The position numbers and the translations under genes are program-made. A model generated the notes under the pieces. That model saw nothing but the letters and a program-made list of their open reading frames with translations, did not search any database and had not been told where the DNA came from. From Sialis fuliginosa (Eukaryota; Arthropoda; Insecta; Megaloptera; Sialidae), in the NCBI GenBank assembly GCA_961205875.1, contig OY540815.1, positions 19,653,638 through 19,717,637 of the forward strand: a DNA stretch of 64,000 bases. Direction: 5' to 3'. Shown here piece after piece: positions 23,891-35,506 of the stretch. How positions within the stretch are numbered: position 1 is the first letter of the stretch; each line of letters opens with the position of its first letter.

Positions 23891-24689
23891 TATAATGTAT
23901 GCTTAATTAAATGTAAATGTATTATCAAATTTATATTAATGTATTCATTAAATTCTTTCCTGAATAAGACCACTATCATATTATTAGCACAATTATAATA
24001 TATTGTAAAATATATAATAATATAAAATTATTATTACTTACGAAAATCTATGAATTTAGTGTTTTTCTAAAACATTATTACAAAAAGTAATATATTGTCA
24101 ATTGTCGAAAAGAATGTATTTTTGATATTGTGTGAATGTAAACCAAAGGTTCATGCGAACCGTAATAAATTTGAACTAGGTACTGATTTTCCCGTTTTCT
24201 TATATAGAGAAAAACCGGGAAAAAATTTATAGACATCGGAAAAAAATTATAAAATATTATGGACTAATAAAAAAATAAAAATTCAATTTAAAAATCGTTT
24301 ATTATAATAATTGAAAAAATATTAACTTTAATTAATTATGAATGAAGTTAAATATACCTTGTATACATAAATTTTAAAACAAACAATCGAATGGATCAAC
24401 ATATAAAAGGTTAAACTAATGTATGTATAACTTATATCCTAAAATAGATATCATTAATTTAAATTACATTTAAACATGCAATGTTTTATAATAAGTATAT
24501 AATATAATAATATGCATTTATTAAATCTATTTTATTATTATGAAAATATACAAAACAAGGGGCACTCCTTATATTATTGCTATTAATATACATAGTTTCA
24601 TAAAAATAATATTAAATATTTTGACAGATATAAGAAAACTTTAATTGTTCATTATATTTATTTATGCAACTAGTTTCATGCGTTACGTG
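23891..24689. other. AT-rich stretch with one strong hairpin
   Basis: A hairpin near 24188-24222 pairs TTTTCCCG-TTTTCT with AGAAAAACCGGGAAAA. Long TATA-type runs make up the rest. No gene. Confidence 0.5.
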
Positions 24690-24821
24690 ACAGACTTAAT
24701 CAACAAACAATTACGAATTCAGGGGACAGACAGACAATTTAAAATTTTGAACAATTTTTTTGTATCATTCTAAAACGATCACAAAGCTTCTCGTATCTTC
24801 GATATTGCAAGGAAGCAATAC
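24690..24821 (-). repeat. CTGT-rich family, truncated copy
   Basis: On the minus strand this matches the start of the family at 62721: 'gcttcc' followed by 'gcaatatcgaagatacgaga' and 'agctttgtgatcgttt', then the shortened CTGT tract. It lies about 0.8 kb from the inverted pair at 23258-23890. Confidence 0.65.
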
Positions 24822-26371
24822 AAATATGGTTGACATCATAATTATGTCACATAATAGTCAAATTTTTTGCAAAAACGATTTATTCGTAAAGGTAAATATT
24901 TACAAAGTAGAATAAATATTCTTTCCTTTTTATTCATCTTATCTAGACACATACATATTATATGCATTTATTTACCTAATTTTGTGTTAGCAAACATCTC
25001 TTTCTGTTGGTGCCATAAATGCCATAGGGAAATTATAAGATTCACACGTAACTATCAAAGTATCTCCATCCATTATTTGAGAAACATTTTGGAAGTAAAA
25101 TATATCTCGAGTTAATAGCTCCAATGTAATTTCTTTTCGACATACAAGATTGTTGCAGTGTATAAATTAAGAGGTGTACCAAATTAGTAAACTATAAATT
25201 CACAAAAAGGAAGTGCTTTAGACTCACATTCGTATGTTTGACCTTTAAGTATGTAACAGGTAGCCATTTAACTCGTCGACAAATTATTCTAAATGGATTA
25301 TTTTCAGCTGAAATGACTTTCTTCAACCCACATCGATGTATTTTCGATTGCAGACCTACATTTTGATATATTTGGGTTGAATAAATCTAGGAAATATTAA
25401 AAAGACGACAAAATATCTGTACGTAGTTTTTACATTCTTATACCCATTATATAAAATATACATATTTTATATTATAAGTAAGTATTGTAAAGCCGATTTT
25501 TTTCGAATAAAATAAAATAAGTATATTTTAAATGGTATTAAATTTATAGATATGTTCTTTGCCCTGGTTTAAGTATATATTTTATTACGTTAGGTAACAT
25601 AAGGAATAAGCAGTGACGATAATAGTAAATCAAGTCGGAAAAAAGTTTGCCACCAGCGTGTTATTTTGAAATATGCTACCTAAACCGTTAAATATTGAAA
25701 AATATAATGTAATAAAATCAAAATAATTTAACTATATTTTTCAAAAAAATATAATAGTGCAAGCGAAGCCGGAATTTTCTTTTTAAAATAAAACAAACAT
25801 ATTGTCATCACATAAAAAATAGTTTCAAATAAATAAAAAGTGCTAAAAGATGTTAAATTGAAATAATACAAGCGTTATCGTGCCAAAAACGTAAAGTCTG
25901 CAAACTTTTCGTAACAGAGTTCCGTTTTGTAAACTGGTCTATATATCACGCACCCTCTCGCTCTAACATATGCCATACAAGCTGTATCCGTCTCACTCTT
26001 ACGCACACTCACTGTGTTTACACTTGTGTTTATTTCGCGCGCTAATACTTCTTATCGCGTGTAGTTTTTTGATGGATAGTATCCTCTTCCTTTCTAACAA
26101 AACTTTTTTGTTCAAATATTTTAATACTAATTTGTACAAAAACAGTTTTTGGCAAAACATACATGGGTTTTTTGTGTTCAGTTCAATTGTGTGAAAAATT
26201 AATTAGATTTGGTTACATAGATATTAAATTGAAATATTTTTAAATCGTATTATAAATCATGTTCTAATTTTTCTGTTTTGATAAATGAATCTGGCGTTTT
26301 CCTTTAAGGGAAATTGTATTTTATTTATGTTCTCTAAATATAAAGAACTAGAATTGAAAATATTGTTTTAA
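24822..26371. other. Mostly AT-rich; CT-rich patch at 25930-26080
   Basis: The patch 'cacgcaccctctcgctctaa' and the following 'gtctcactcttacgcacac' are GC-richer than the surroundings and carry a short ATG frame (25970-26194) with no homology. It could be promoter-like or part of an old element. Elsewhere only low-complexity frames occur. Confidence 0.4.
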
Positions 26372-26807
26372 CCCTGCGTTAGTCGCAATACTTTAAGGGT
26401 CGGAATTTGTTGTAAAGTAATTTATTTAAAAGTTTTAAAAAACTGTCTTCAGAAATAATTATTATTGCAATAAAGTAACAATAAATACAAAAATCATTCA
26501 TTTTTATTAATCTTCCATTAATTTTTATTATAAAAATATCTTAAATATAATTTTTAAATGCTCTAAGCAAAGGTGTTTTTCACAACATTGTGAACATTAT
26601 ACTATTACATTACGTAAATAGTCGCAATATATCTACTAGATACAAAACTAGCCGTATAAAACTCCTTAAACTAAAGTTACATACATCACTACTAAACAAA
26701 AATCACCGTACGATATGAGACTAGACGAAGTTTTATCATCTCCACTGCTACTGTTAATTAATGGCATCCAAATAAATATCGTCAGATTGATTGCGACTAA
26801 CGAAGGG
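26372..26807. mobile_element. piggyBac-like MITE, TTAA-flanked
   Basis: The element starts CCCTGCGTTAGTCGCAAT and ends ATTGCGACTAACGAAGGG, an 18-bp inverted repeat with one mismatch. It is flanked by TTAA on both sides (26368-26371 and 26808-26811). TTAA target sites and CCCT-type ends are the hallmark of piggyBac-superfamily elements. The 436-bp AT-rich interior has no transposase frame. Confidence 0.85.
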
Positions 26808-26811
26808 TTAA

Positions 26812-27364
26812 GAAACCTCTGACCCAAAACAGTAAAAACTGTGTCAAAACTGTCTATACGTATTTTTAATTTTACTTTAAAGCCGAGGTTCAGTAAAAAA
26901 AGTTTTAAAATCTAAAGTGATGACAGTTTACAAAATTATTTTCAACAAAAAAATACATCGATATCGGTTGATGAATTAAAAAGCAGCATACGTTTGAAAC
27001 AAATAATCCTTCTTTTGGCAGGGGATTAAAAACAAATACATACACATACCAAAGCGAAATTTGCTGCAATTCAAAAGAATTACAACAATCTAAAATGTTA
27101 ATAATATTATTTAACATAACAAAAAAAACTGCTCAGCGCCTCCACCATCGTTGATACAATTAAATGGTGTAAATATTAAAAAAATGCTGTTTTACTGTTC
27201 AAATTATTAATAAAGTTTGTATTTTGCACAACTAACAGTCAAAATATTTAACATAGTGTCATTAATATATTGTAAATATCTTGATTCTAATAAAAAAAAT
27301 ACTTATATAATAAAATATGTTAACAAACAAGCATATATGAAGATTGTTATAATACCATTGTTTA
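26812..27364. other. AT-rich stretch, no gene seen
   Basis: The minus frame at 26905-27117 is short and composed of AT-biased residues. No homology or splice framework. Confidence 0.5.
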
Positions 27365-28195
27365 TTACTTAAACATTAATTAATGTCATGGAACTATCAT
27401 ATATGTTTCACACCTCGTTCAAAAGCTAGTAAATTTAATTGAATTTCTTTATAATACCGGACATTACAGTATTAAATTTATGTTATATATGATTTAATTA
27501 CTAAATTAGTTCGTGTGCAAATCATCATATAATATTAATTAATATAGTGAATGGGGATTATAGTTATTTATTTTTAATTACATCAATACTTTTGTAATTT
27601 ACCTACCGCGCATGTGCTTAACATTAATAAATGTTACGAAACTGTCATATACATAAGTTTGATACATCGTTTGAATTTTATTTAAATTCTTTTTGTACCG
27701 GACATTAGAAAGACTGAAGATGAATTTGAAATATAAGTAAAACAATTTTAAGAGTTGTTATAAGTTAGTATTAAATTATATTATTAAATTAAGAGACGAA
27801 AAGCGGAGTAGAGATAACTGTGTTACTCTATCTGCCAGTACAATAAATTTGGAAACAATAGCTCATATTATATGGCATTGTTGGGCAGGTAACCTGTCAA
27901 GATTAGAACAGTAATTTGTCCAAATAAATTATAGCACAAAACTTAGCATAATGTATTCACAAAGAGCTGATTAACTCTAGGAAATTTACGAGTTGCGGTT
28001 TTGTTTGATCAGAAACAAGCGGATTCGAGCAAAAACTCTGATAAGTACCGAAGATCGATTATATTCAAACGAACAAACTTAATAATTTTGTTATTTATGC
28101 TTAATGGGATCACGAAATTATAATGTTAATACCCCGTTGAAAGTGTTTGTTACCTAACAAATTCGTTAATTCCTTTATAATACCGTACATAAGTT
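27365..28195 (+). repeat. Three diverged units of an old local repeat
   Basis: Units near 27370-27475, 27615-27715 and 28110-28195 share an ordered set of words: 'aacattaat', 'atgt', a 'cat-gaaact-tcatat' block, 'tcgtt-aaa', and 'ttctttataataccggacat' or close variants. The spacing is about 245 and then 495 bp. The order is conserved while the sequence is badly decayed, suggesting old local duplication of one unit. Not assignable to a family by eye. Confidence 0.5.
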
Positions 28196-28789
28196 GATAC
28201 AACAATGGCACTTGTGTATCAGCTGTTCATTTTAACTGATAACACTTCAATTTTTAGAAAATTCAAAATGAATATTATATTCATTCATTATTAGGCGATT
28301 CATATTTTCAGGTCGCTTTAACAAACCTTTAATGATGATGTCAGTTTTTATAATTCTCCTATAAACAAATTAGTGTTTTAGTTGCAAGTTTGTTTCACTT
28401 TTACCCTACTAATTATGTATCCCAATCCGTTTCTTCACACCCACAATGCAAATGGTGTCATGAAACGGACTATTTTTGATTATTTTTGTGGTAAAAAAAG
28501 ATTCAGTTTAATTAAAAAACTTAATTAATTAGCGATATATACAAAGTAGTTGATTTTTTTAATAATTTTTGTAGTTTTAGTAAAAAATTGCGTCAATCTC
28601 AAATGTCCGTTTCATTGTGTATCTCCCCTATTTAATAATTATTTGTATAATTGTATCTATTCACTTGCAGAACAAAACATATATTCAACAAATTAAGATT
28701 AATTGTTCGCTTTATAGAATTTATATAAATTAGAAGCTTAACAATTTGACAACCCTGTACAAGAAAAATTAATTTCTTCACATTTACTG
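28196..28789. other. AT-rich stretch, no gene seen
   Basis: No supported feature. Confidence 0.5.
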
Positions 28790-28965
28790 CATCCCAATCA
28801 ATCTCCATTTATGCACTTGACGGGGCATTCGGCTAACATTATTCAGCTGCCCCCCCCCCCCCCCCTCAGCCCCATTCAAACATACTCCTCCCCAACCACC
28901 ACCGTGTGGTTCCACACTCGACCAGGCTTATCGTATTACTGACGCTTTTACTGCAAACGCGCGTT
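28790..28965. other. GC-rich patch with a 16-C run
   Basis: A C-rich segment contains an unbroken run of 16 C at 28850-28865, followed by 'tcagccccattc' and 'actcctccccaaccaccacc'. The complementary strand is G-rich and could form a quadruplex. No frame with homology is open across it. It contrasts with the flanking AT-rich DNA and may be a decayed regulatory or exonic piece. Confidence 0.5.
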
Positions 28966-31900
28966 AATTTCATAATTAATGAATACACGTTCACTTTTTA
29001 GTTATTATGTAGATGTATGCGTGCGTGGGTGTGTAAAGCTGTATCAGGGAAAGGATATACAATACACATGTATGTGTATTTTCAACTTGATGCAGCCGTT
29101 CGAAATTTAGGGGAGAAAAAAACAACTTTTTTTTGCTGTGTTTTGTCGAAAGTAATAAAAGTTAAAGTTTTAACATGCATAAAATATGTTCTTATCAAAC
29201 ATATTATTACTGAAAAACGGAGAATGTGGTTTTTTAGTGACTTACGACAAGAAAACAATGTACTCAACACGTGTTTCGACTTCACAAGAAGTCTCCATCT
29301 GTCATATCATTTACATGCTACACAAATTATTTAATTTCAATTGTTAGTACATTTTTCTATTCATGTATAGAAATAAACGCAAGTTAACTCTCATCAGTAC
29401 TGTGTTTTCAATTTGCTTTAAAATTTATATTATTAAAGTATATATACATAAAAAAACTTAGATTTAGTCACATTGACTATTGAGTAGGTCCTTTTATATG
29501 TACATATATAGATGTTAAACGGTGTTTTATTTAACAACAATAAAAAACGTTGTTGTTGCTTATAAAAAATAACAACAAATGTACAGAAAAATGAGCATTA
29601 CAGAAAGCTCTAGAATATAATCCAAGCACGCCGTTTTCATGCTACACACATAGTACTTCTTAAGACAGAAGTCACGCTTTCTGGCGACGAGTTATGAGTC
29701 CCAAATATGTAATTGTAAGCGGACGTCATGCAGACAAGGATATGGCATATTACACATACTCTCACGGTTCATTTACGTTTCTTGAATACAACGGACCGCT
29801 AATGGCAATCCCGCTCTCACTCAGGCTCCGGAATCTCAATTGTTTTGTTTGCGTACGAGATATTAATAAAGTTTGTTTAGTTTACGGTTTTATTACAGGC
29901 AAAAAAAAAACTAATAACATTTTAAACTGAGCTTTGTTTTATTTTTCTATTATAAATATGATTTTGAAATTATTAAAAATGTTTTTAATCGTTCGAATTT
30001 TTGATTAATAGATCGACACTGTTATGCACTAAGGTATCAATCCACACAAAGATTATTTGTGATTCGGTAACATTTATTTTTATTGAAAAAAAAATAATTT
30101 GAGAACTTTTCGTAAAATTTTTTGAAAATACTTTTTTGCATTATCGAAAAATATGGACTTTTATAAACATGCTGTTAATTTTGATCGCGACATTTGAATT
30201 ATTCTGGTCGTTACAGCCTTTCTAAGAAAAAGAGACCGACTAGCTGTGAGCAAGATATAAGGCAGAGAGGGCATCTCACATGCTAACTTTAAAGTTTTTT
30301 AAACAGACAAAAATTCAAAAAAATTATAAATTACATATAACTTCCATGTTCCAAAGGAAATGGAAGTATTGTAATACCGTTGAAAAATCGTGTCCGAAAT
30401 AAGAGCAGATTGTAATTGTACTAACTTCAAAATGAAAAAGAAAAGTTAATTTCCGCATGGAGGCTGTGCGTGTGTCTGGATGTAGAATTTTCTTTCGTTA
30501 CAATAATTACTGTAAAATTGAATTATTTTTGGGATAAATGTTTGTCTCAGTGAGTATTCCAGACCAATTGATTTACAGGTAATATACACCATTTTCAAAA
30601 TACACACGAACGAAACCGCGGGAAAATAAAACACCAGTATTACTATCGTATTTTTATATGACTCAGAAATATTTGAAATTCAAAGATAATAAAAAGCTAG
30701 CAAATACATATCTTATACACTTACGAGATAAAAAAGAATACAATCCATGAGATTTACTCGTATTTAATGTTGTCAGAATATCAGTAAAGCACATTTCTTT
30801 GAACTCACAGGTATAGAAATGCTATCGAATGGTTTTCAGCTTTCTTTGGGAATACGTAGCATTTATTGGTTTTACGGACTATGCTTTATTGATATTTAGG
30901 GCCCTACAATTTCTAATAAGTGCTCTCTTTTTGTGTGATACAAAATAAAGATAAATCGGATATATTAATATTAATTCATGTTCTTTTTATTTTTCTATTT
31001 TCCTATCTGAGAAAAGTTTATTTTATTAAAAGAATTACATTATTTTAACGGAAGTAACTTAATCAATAAATTATTGAGTTTAAAAATCATTGTTATTAAT
31101 TATTGTTAACCATTTTTGAACTGTTATAATAATATAATTCTAAATGTGATTTTCTTCGGGTCTCGATAGTGACCCAAGGACGCACGACGTGAGTGTGATG
31201 ATTATGAAATCTTGGATCGTAGGTAAAAATAAAACAGTTGTGTGGGGTTATATTTTTGTTGAGTATGGGTCTGTGAGTTTATTTCTAGTTAATTTTTTTT
31301 TTTGTAAAACTAATTTAACATTTCTTTCTAATATCTGAACTCAATGCATAAATATAAATATCTATTAAAACGACATTTAATATTAAAAAAATACAATATC
31401 AAAAAAATTTAATTTTACCAGAAAACAAATAATTTTATACAAGAAATTTGTTACGAACTCAAAATCTAAAATCCCTCTGCTGGCACGCCAAAAACACAGA
31501 TTAAAAAACACACTGTATTAATTTCATACTTGCATTTGAATTTGAGATAAATAAAACAAATATAATATTATTATATGTACAGAAAAAACAACATTATTTT
31601 CATCTTTTAAAAGTTTATAACATAATTTAAATCGTGTCACGAACGTGATCCATCGTGTGTGATCGGGCGAGAGTAAAAAAATGAGTTTTATCTACAACCC
31701 ATAAAAATACAATTTTTGAGTTATGATTGCAATTTCATTCAAAATACAGTTTACAGCATTACCCATGGCTATACAAATTTTTATTTATATTATAATTTAA
31801 CAAACAGTCTTTTTGTAAAATACTCTTTGCTATTTGGTTGAAATACAAAATATTTATAAAAAATCAATTTCTTCCGATTTTATTGAAAAATGCGTCTAAT

Positions 31901-34182
31901 TAATTTTTTTAAATAAAAATAAATATAACCTAATCACGAATGTATTTTTCTTTGCATGCATCATAAACATTGATATCTCGAAATGAGCGTTGTGTGGGTT
32001 GATACATTAGTGCAAAACTCAATTCAAATACGGTTCATATTTTCAATAAATATTCTTTCAATTGAAGAAGCCGATTTACTAAAAAACCGTATACCGTTTG
32101 TTGCGATAAAAGGATTTAACACAAAATCGAACATATTATGATCCTATTTTGATTTCGACTTGATATTTTCAGCAAAAATAAAATAAGTGGTGTCATATCA
32201 ATTTATTATTAATAACTGTTTTTTGTATAAATATAAAAAAAAAATTGTTGTAATATTTAGTAAAATACATATATTGTATGTGTACTTAATTTCATTTTAA
32301 AAAATCGTCTACATGTTTTGTTTTCTTTTGGGCGTTAATGGATTAACATGAAGATAGTCATAGTGCTCTACTAACTACAGAATAAATATGAAACATTGAA
32401 TGAATAAATTATATGATAGGTTATGTTAAAATTCCATTAACGTTCGTTAGAAACATTCTAGAAAAAAGTAAAACCAGAAAAATGCTACTTATTTGTGAAT
32501 ACTTCAATGTATTCATGAAATTTCCACTCTTTTAGTTTATTTATAACAAAATCATCTATAATTTTAATTAATAAAACTTACTTTCAAGGATTCTGTGAAT
32601 TGCACTTGTTACACAAATACAACGTGAATACAACTACAGCAGAGATATGTATCTCAAAACTATATGAAAATATACTAATATTTTTTGATTATCAGAAACA
32701 AAATCAGGTAGTCACATCATTATCCCTACAGGGAGTATAAAATCATGTTTCTGATAGTATAAAGACCATATACAATTTTTTTAGTGTGATTGGGTAGCGT
32801 ACAACAAATAGATCACGTGATAAAAAACATCTGCCAAGTAAATGCACAGTGCTTCCTCGTGCTAAATTCACCAAAGGTAGTTAGTTATTCAACAATTTAA
32901 ATAAAAACCGATAGTGTTTAAATAAATTGCCTGGAATTGGTTAGCCATTTAATTTTTATACAATTTTACTAACAAATATTAGTTCGAAATTTTTCTTAAA
33001 ACGCACCTGAATATTTTTTCATATATATTAACTCTAAATTTTTATATTGTAAAATTAATTTAAGATTGGGTAAGTTAACTTAAAAATAATTAACTCAATT
33101 AATTGTAAGTGCTCTGATATCAATCGATAAAGTGGACTTACAATAAATAAAATTAATATAGCCTTTAGAAATGTTGGAAATAATAAAAGACCTTTTTTAT
33201 TCATATAGAATTGAACATGTTTGAAATTCCGAATATTCTAACATCTCCGTTTTCAGCAAACATTTAATGGTTTCAAGATATTCTCAGAAATGCATGAATG
33301 TCAAAATATAATTTCACATTTCTGTCTGCATTTCTCTTGTTGGGAAAATTTTTAAACAAAACAGTTAAATGCATATTATTTCTTAAGAAACTGAATTTAT
33401 GAATCTACCTAAATTGATTTTTTTAATTTGAAGTAGGGTTCACATTACTAAGTATTTTATAGATTAATATTATCAATTTTCATGAAATCAAAATTTAAAG
33501 CGAAACGATGTAAAAAATACAATTTTCAATAAAATTAAAAAGATGAAGTAAATTACATAATTGTTATTTTATTACAGAAAGATAATAAACTTTAACATTT
33601 GATAATAAGATCTAAAGAGTTTGAAAACAACTTTTTCAATTAAAGGAACAAATGAATTCTTTCATCTTAAATTTTTTATGAATAATTTTCATAAATACTA
33701 AAGACATGAAATGTTAAAAGAATGTCATGTCAGGAACATTTTAGCCCAAAGGATTTTATGCGATTATTTAAAATAAGCTATATTTTTCAAACAGATTATA
33801 AAGAAATACAATATATTGTATTATAAACAAAAAATATTCTTCTCGAATAATAAATAATTGTATATGTTTACAGAAACAGTACCTTTTAATTATAATTAAT
33901 TTTTTCTTGAAATAAGTTTTGAATAAAATAAAGAACGTACTGAAAAGAAATTAAACTAAACAATTACAAACGCCTAGTATAAAATTATGCACGAAATGAC
34001 AACTGATAAACATATTTTTGTATTCAAATCATTTTAATAGTGTAACATTTCCTGGTGAGAGTTTTTATAGTATTTATGTTCAACCCCCCCTTTTCGAATG
34101 TAAATCACTTTTTTATCATGCGCGCACCATCACTACTCGGCTATATATTGATTATATTATGTACTTATTCTATAAAATATAC
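28966..34182. other. Long AT-rich stretch, no gene supported
   Basis: About 5.2 kb without a recognisable gene. The best frame is an ATG frame at 29694-29930 in a patch of balanced composition (MSPKYVIVSGRHADKDMAYY...), with no homology that I recognise. A hairpin at 32692-32755 pairs TATCAGAAACA with TGTTTCTGATA. 31140-31220 and 31630-31680 are slightly GC-richer. Everything else is low-complexity AT. Confidence 0.5.
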
Positions 34183-34573
34183 AGGATGTAAAAAAAGTTT
34201 TAAAATTTTAATGGTGTATACTATAGTAAATAAGTTAACTCTTGAAATAGAAAAAATCTGAAATTTAAAGACCTCCGACCAAAAGAATGAAATTTTCGTT
34301 TAATGTCAAAAAAGAATAAAATAAATTAAATATACAGGGTGTCCAAAATAAGCGTAAAATGTATGGAAATTACCTAAACGGTAAGAGATACAGATTTGGT
34401 TAAATGAGATGAATTATTTGTGATGAAGAGGTGAATGAGTGATGAAACTGGTAGCATATTTTTTTGAAAATAAGCATGACATAAGAAGTAATTTCTCTAA
34501 AAATGTTTACAAAAATATTTTTTTTAAATAATGAATATGAGCAGAAAGAATATGAGTAAAAAATACTCAGCCT
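34183..34573. repeat. Short mariner-type ends (TACAGGGTG)
   Basis: TACAGGATGTAAAAAAAG occurs near 34183 and TACAGGGTGTCCAAAATAAG near 34334, while CAGCCTGTA lies near 34566. TACAGG(G)TGTCC starts are typical of mariner/Tc1 short elements. The pair from about 34334 to 34573 could delimit a 240-bp element with short inverted ends. No transposase is seen. Confidence 0.4.
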
Positions 34574-35165
34574 GTATAAGTAGATAAATACAATATCACC
34601 AAGCTATCATTAAATTTTTATTCATAAAGTAAGAATTGTAATGTATTTGCTCTTGCAAGAAAGAACGAACTATTAATCATATTTTTTGACTCTAATATAG
34701 TCTTTATATTATTGGAAGCAGTAAATTTAGAATATAAAGCATATTTTGCAAGTTTTTGGGAAATTGTGAAATCTATGCTATGAAAGAAAATAGAAAAAAA
34801 GTTGAGTTCAACATCTACAATTTAAATATATTTTATTCATATGAGTATTTTTATCAAAAATTTAATTTTATAAATCTAAATCAAAAATTTATAAAAGACT
34901 ACCAAATATGTAAACCCAAAAAGCTTAAGAAAAAAATACTAATGGTATTTCCATTCATGTTTTCTATACAAAAAAAACACAATGGAATTTTATAAAGTTG
35001 AATAAAAAGACCATTTAAGAGAACGTTACGAATATGACTTGTTATGAATCCGCAAACGTTGTTGGAGTAATCCAGGATTATAATATTTATCTACCAACAA
35101 TCGGTGAAGTACTTGCTTAAACTAGAAGTACCACGTATTACCTTTCATTTACCTAACTCATTTTA
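34574..35165. other. AT-rich stretch, no gene seen
   Basis: The lysine-, asparagine- and phenylalanine-rich frame at 34756-34995 reflects AT bias and is not called as a gene. Confidence 0.5.
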
Positions 35166-35173
35166 AAACGAAT

Positions 35174-35476
35174 TAAGGCTGCACACGAGACGAGGGTTAG
35201 GTAAGTCTCGGTTTTTGTAACTAATGTCTTATCTTCGACTTGAATTTTAAAATTGATAATCTCGTTTCGTGAAAATTTAAGCTATCTCATGTCATAATAT
35301 TGAAATATCTGGTTTGTGTGATAAGAAATTTTGAAATATAGCGAATTTCATATATTTTTCGAAATATAACATCGAAAAGGAAATGTTAACTAAACTGTCA
35401 ACAAAACTTTGTCCAAATTTCAAACAGTCTGGTCTCTTTTAAAATTCAAATTGTCTCGTCTCAACGTGCAGCTCGT
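35174..35476. mobile_element. hAT-like MITE with exact 8-bp TSD
   Basis: The termini share GCTGCAC and GAGACGAG: 'taaggctgcacacgagacga' on the left, and on the right the complement of 'acgagctgcacgttgagacg'. AAACGAAT flanks both sides exactly (35166-35173 and 35477-35484). The element is 303 bp and has no coding sequence. The outermost few bases do not pair, so hAT assignment rests mainly on the 8-bp duplication. Confidence 0.7.
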
Positions 35477-35506
35477 AAACGAATTGAAGATTTTTTTATC
35501 AACCTA

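Noticed and set aside
29017-29334. 105-codon plus frame
   Set aside because: No ATG-led homologous protein; a minus frame overlaps it, as expected for chance.
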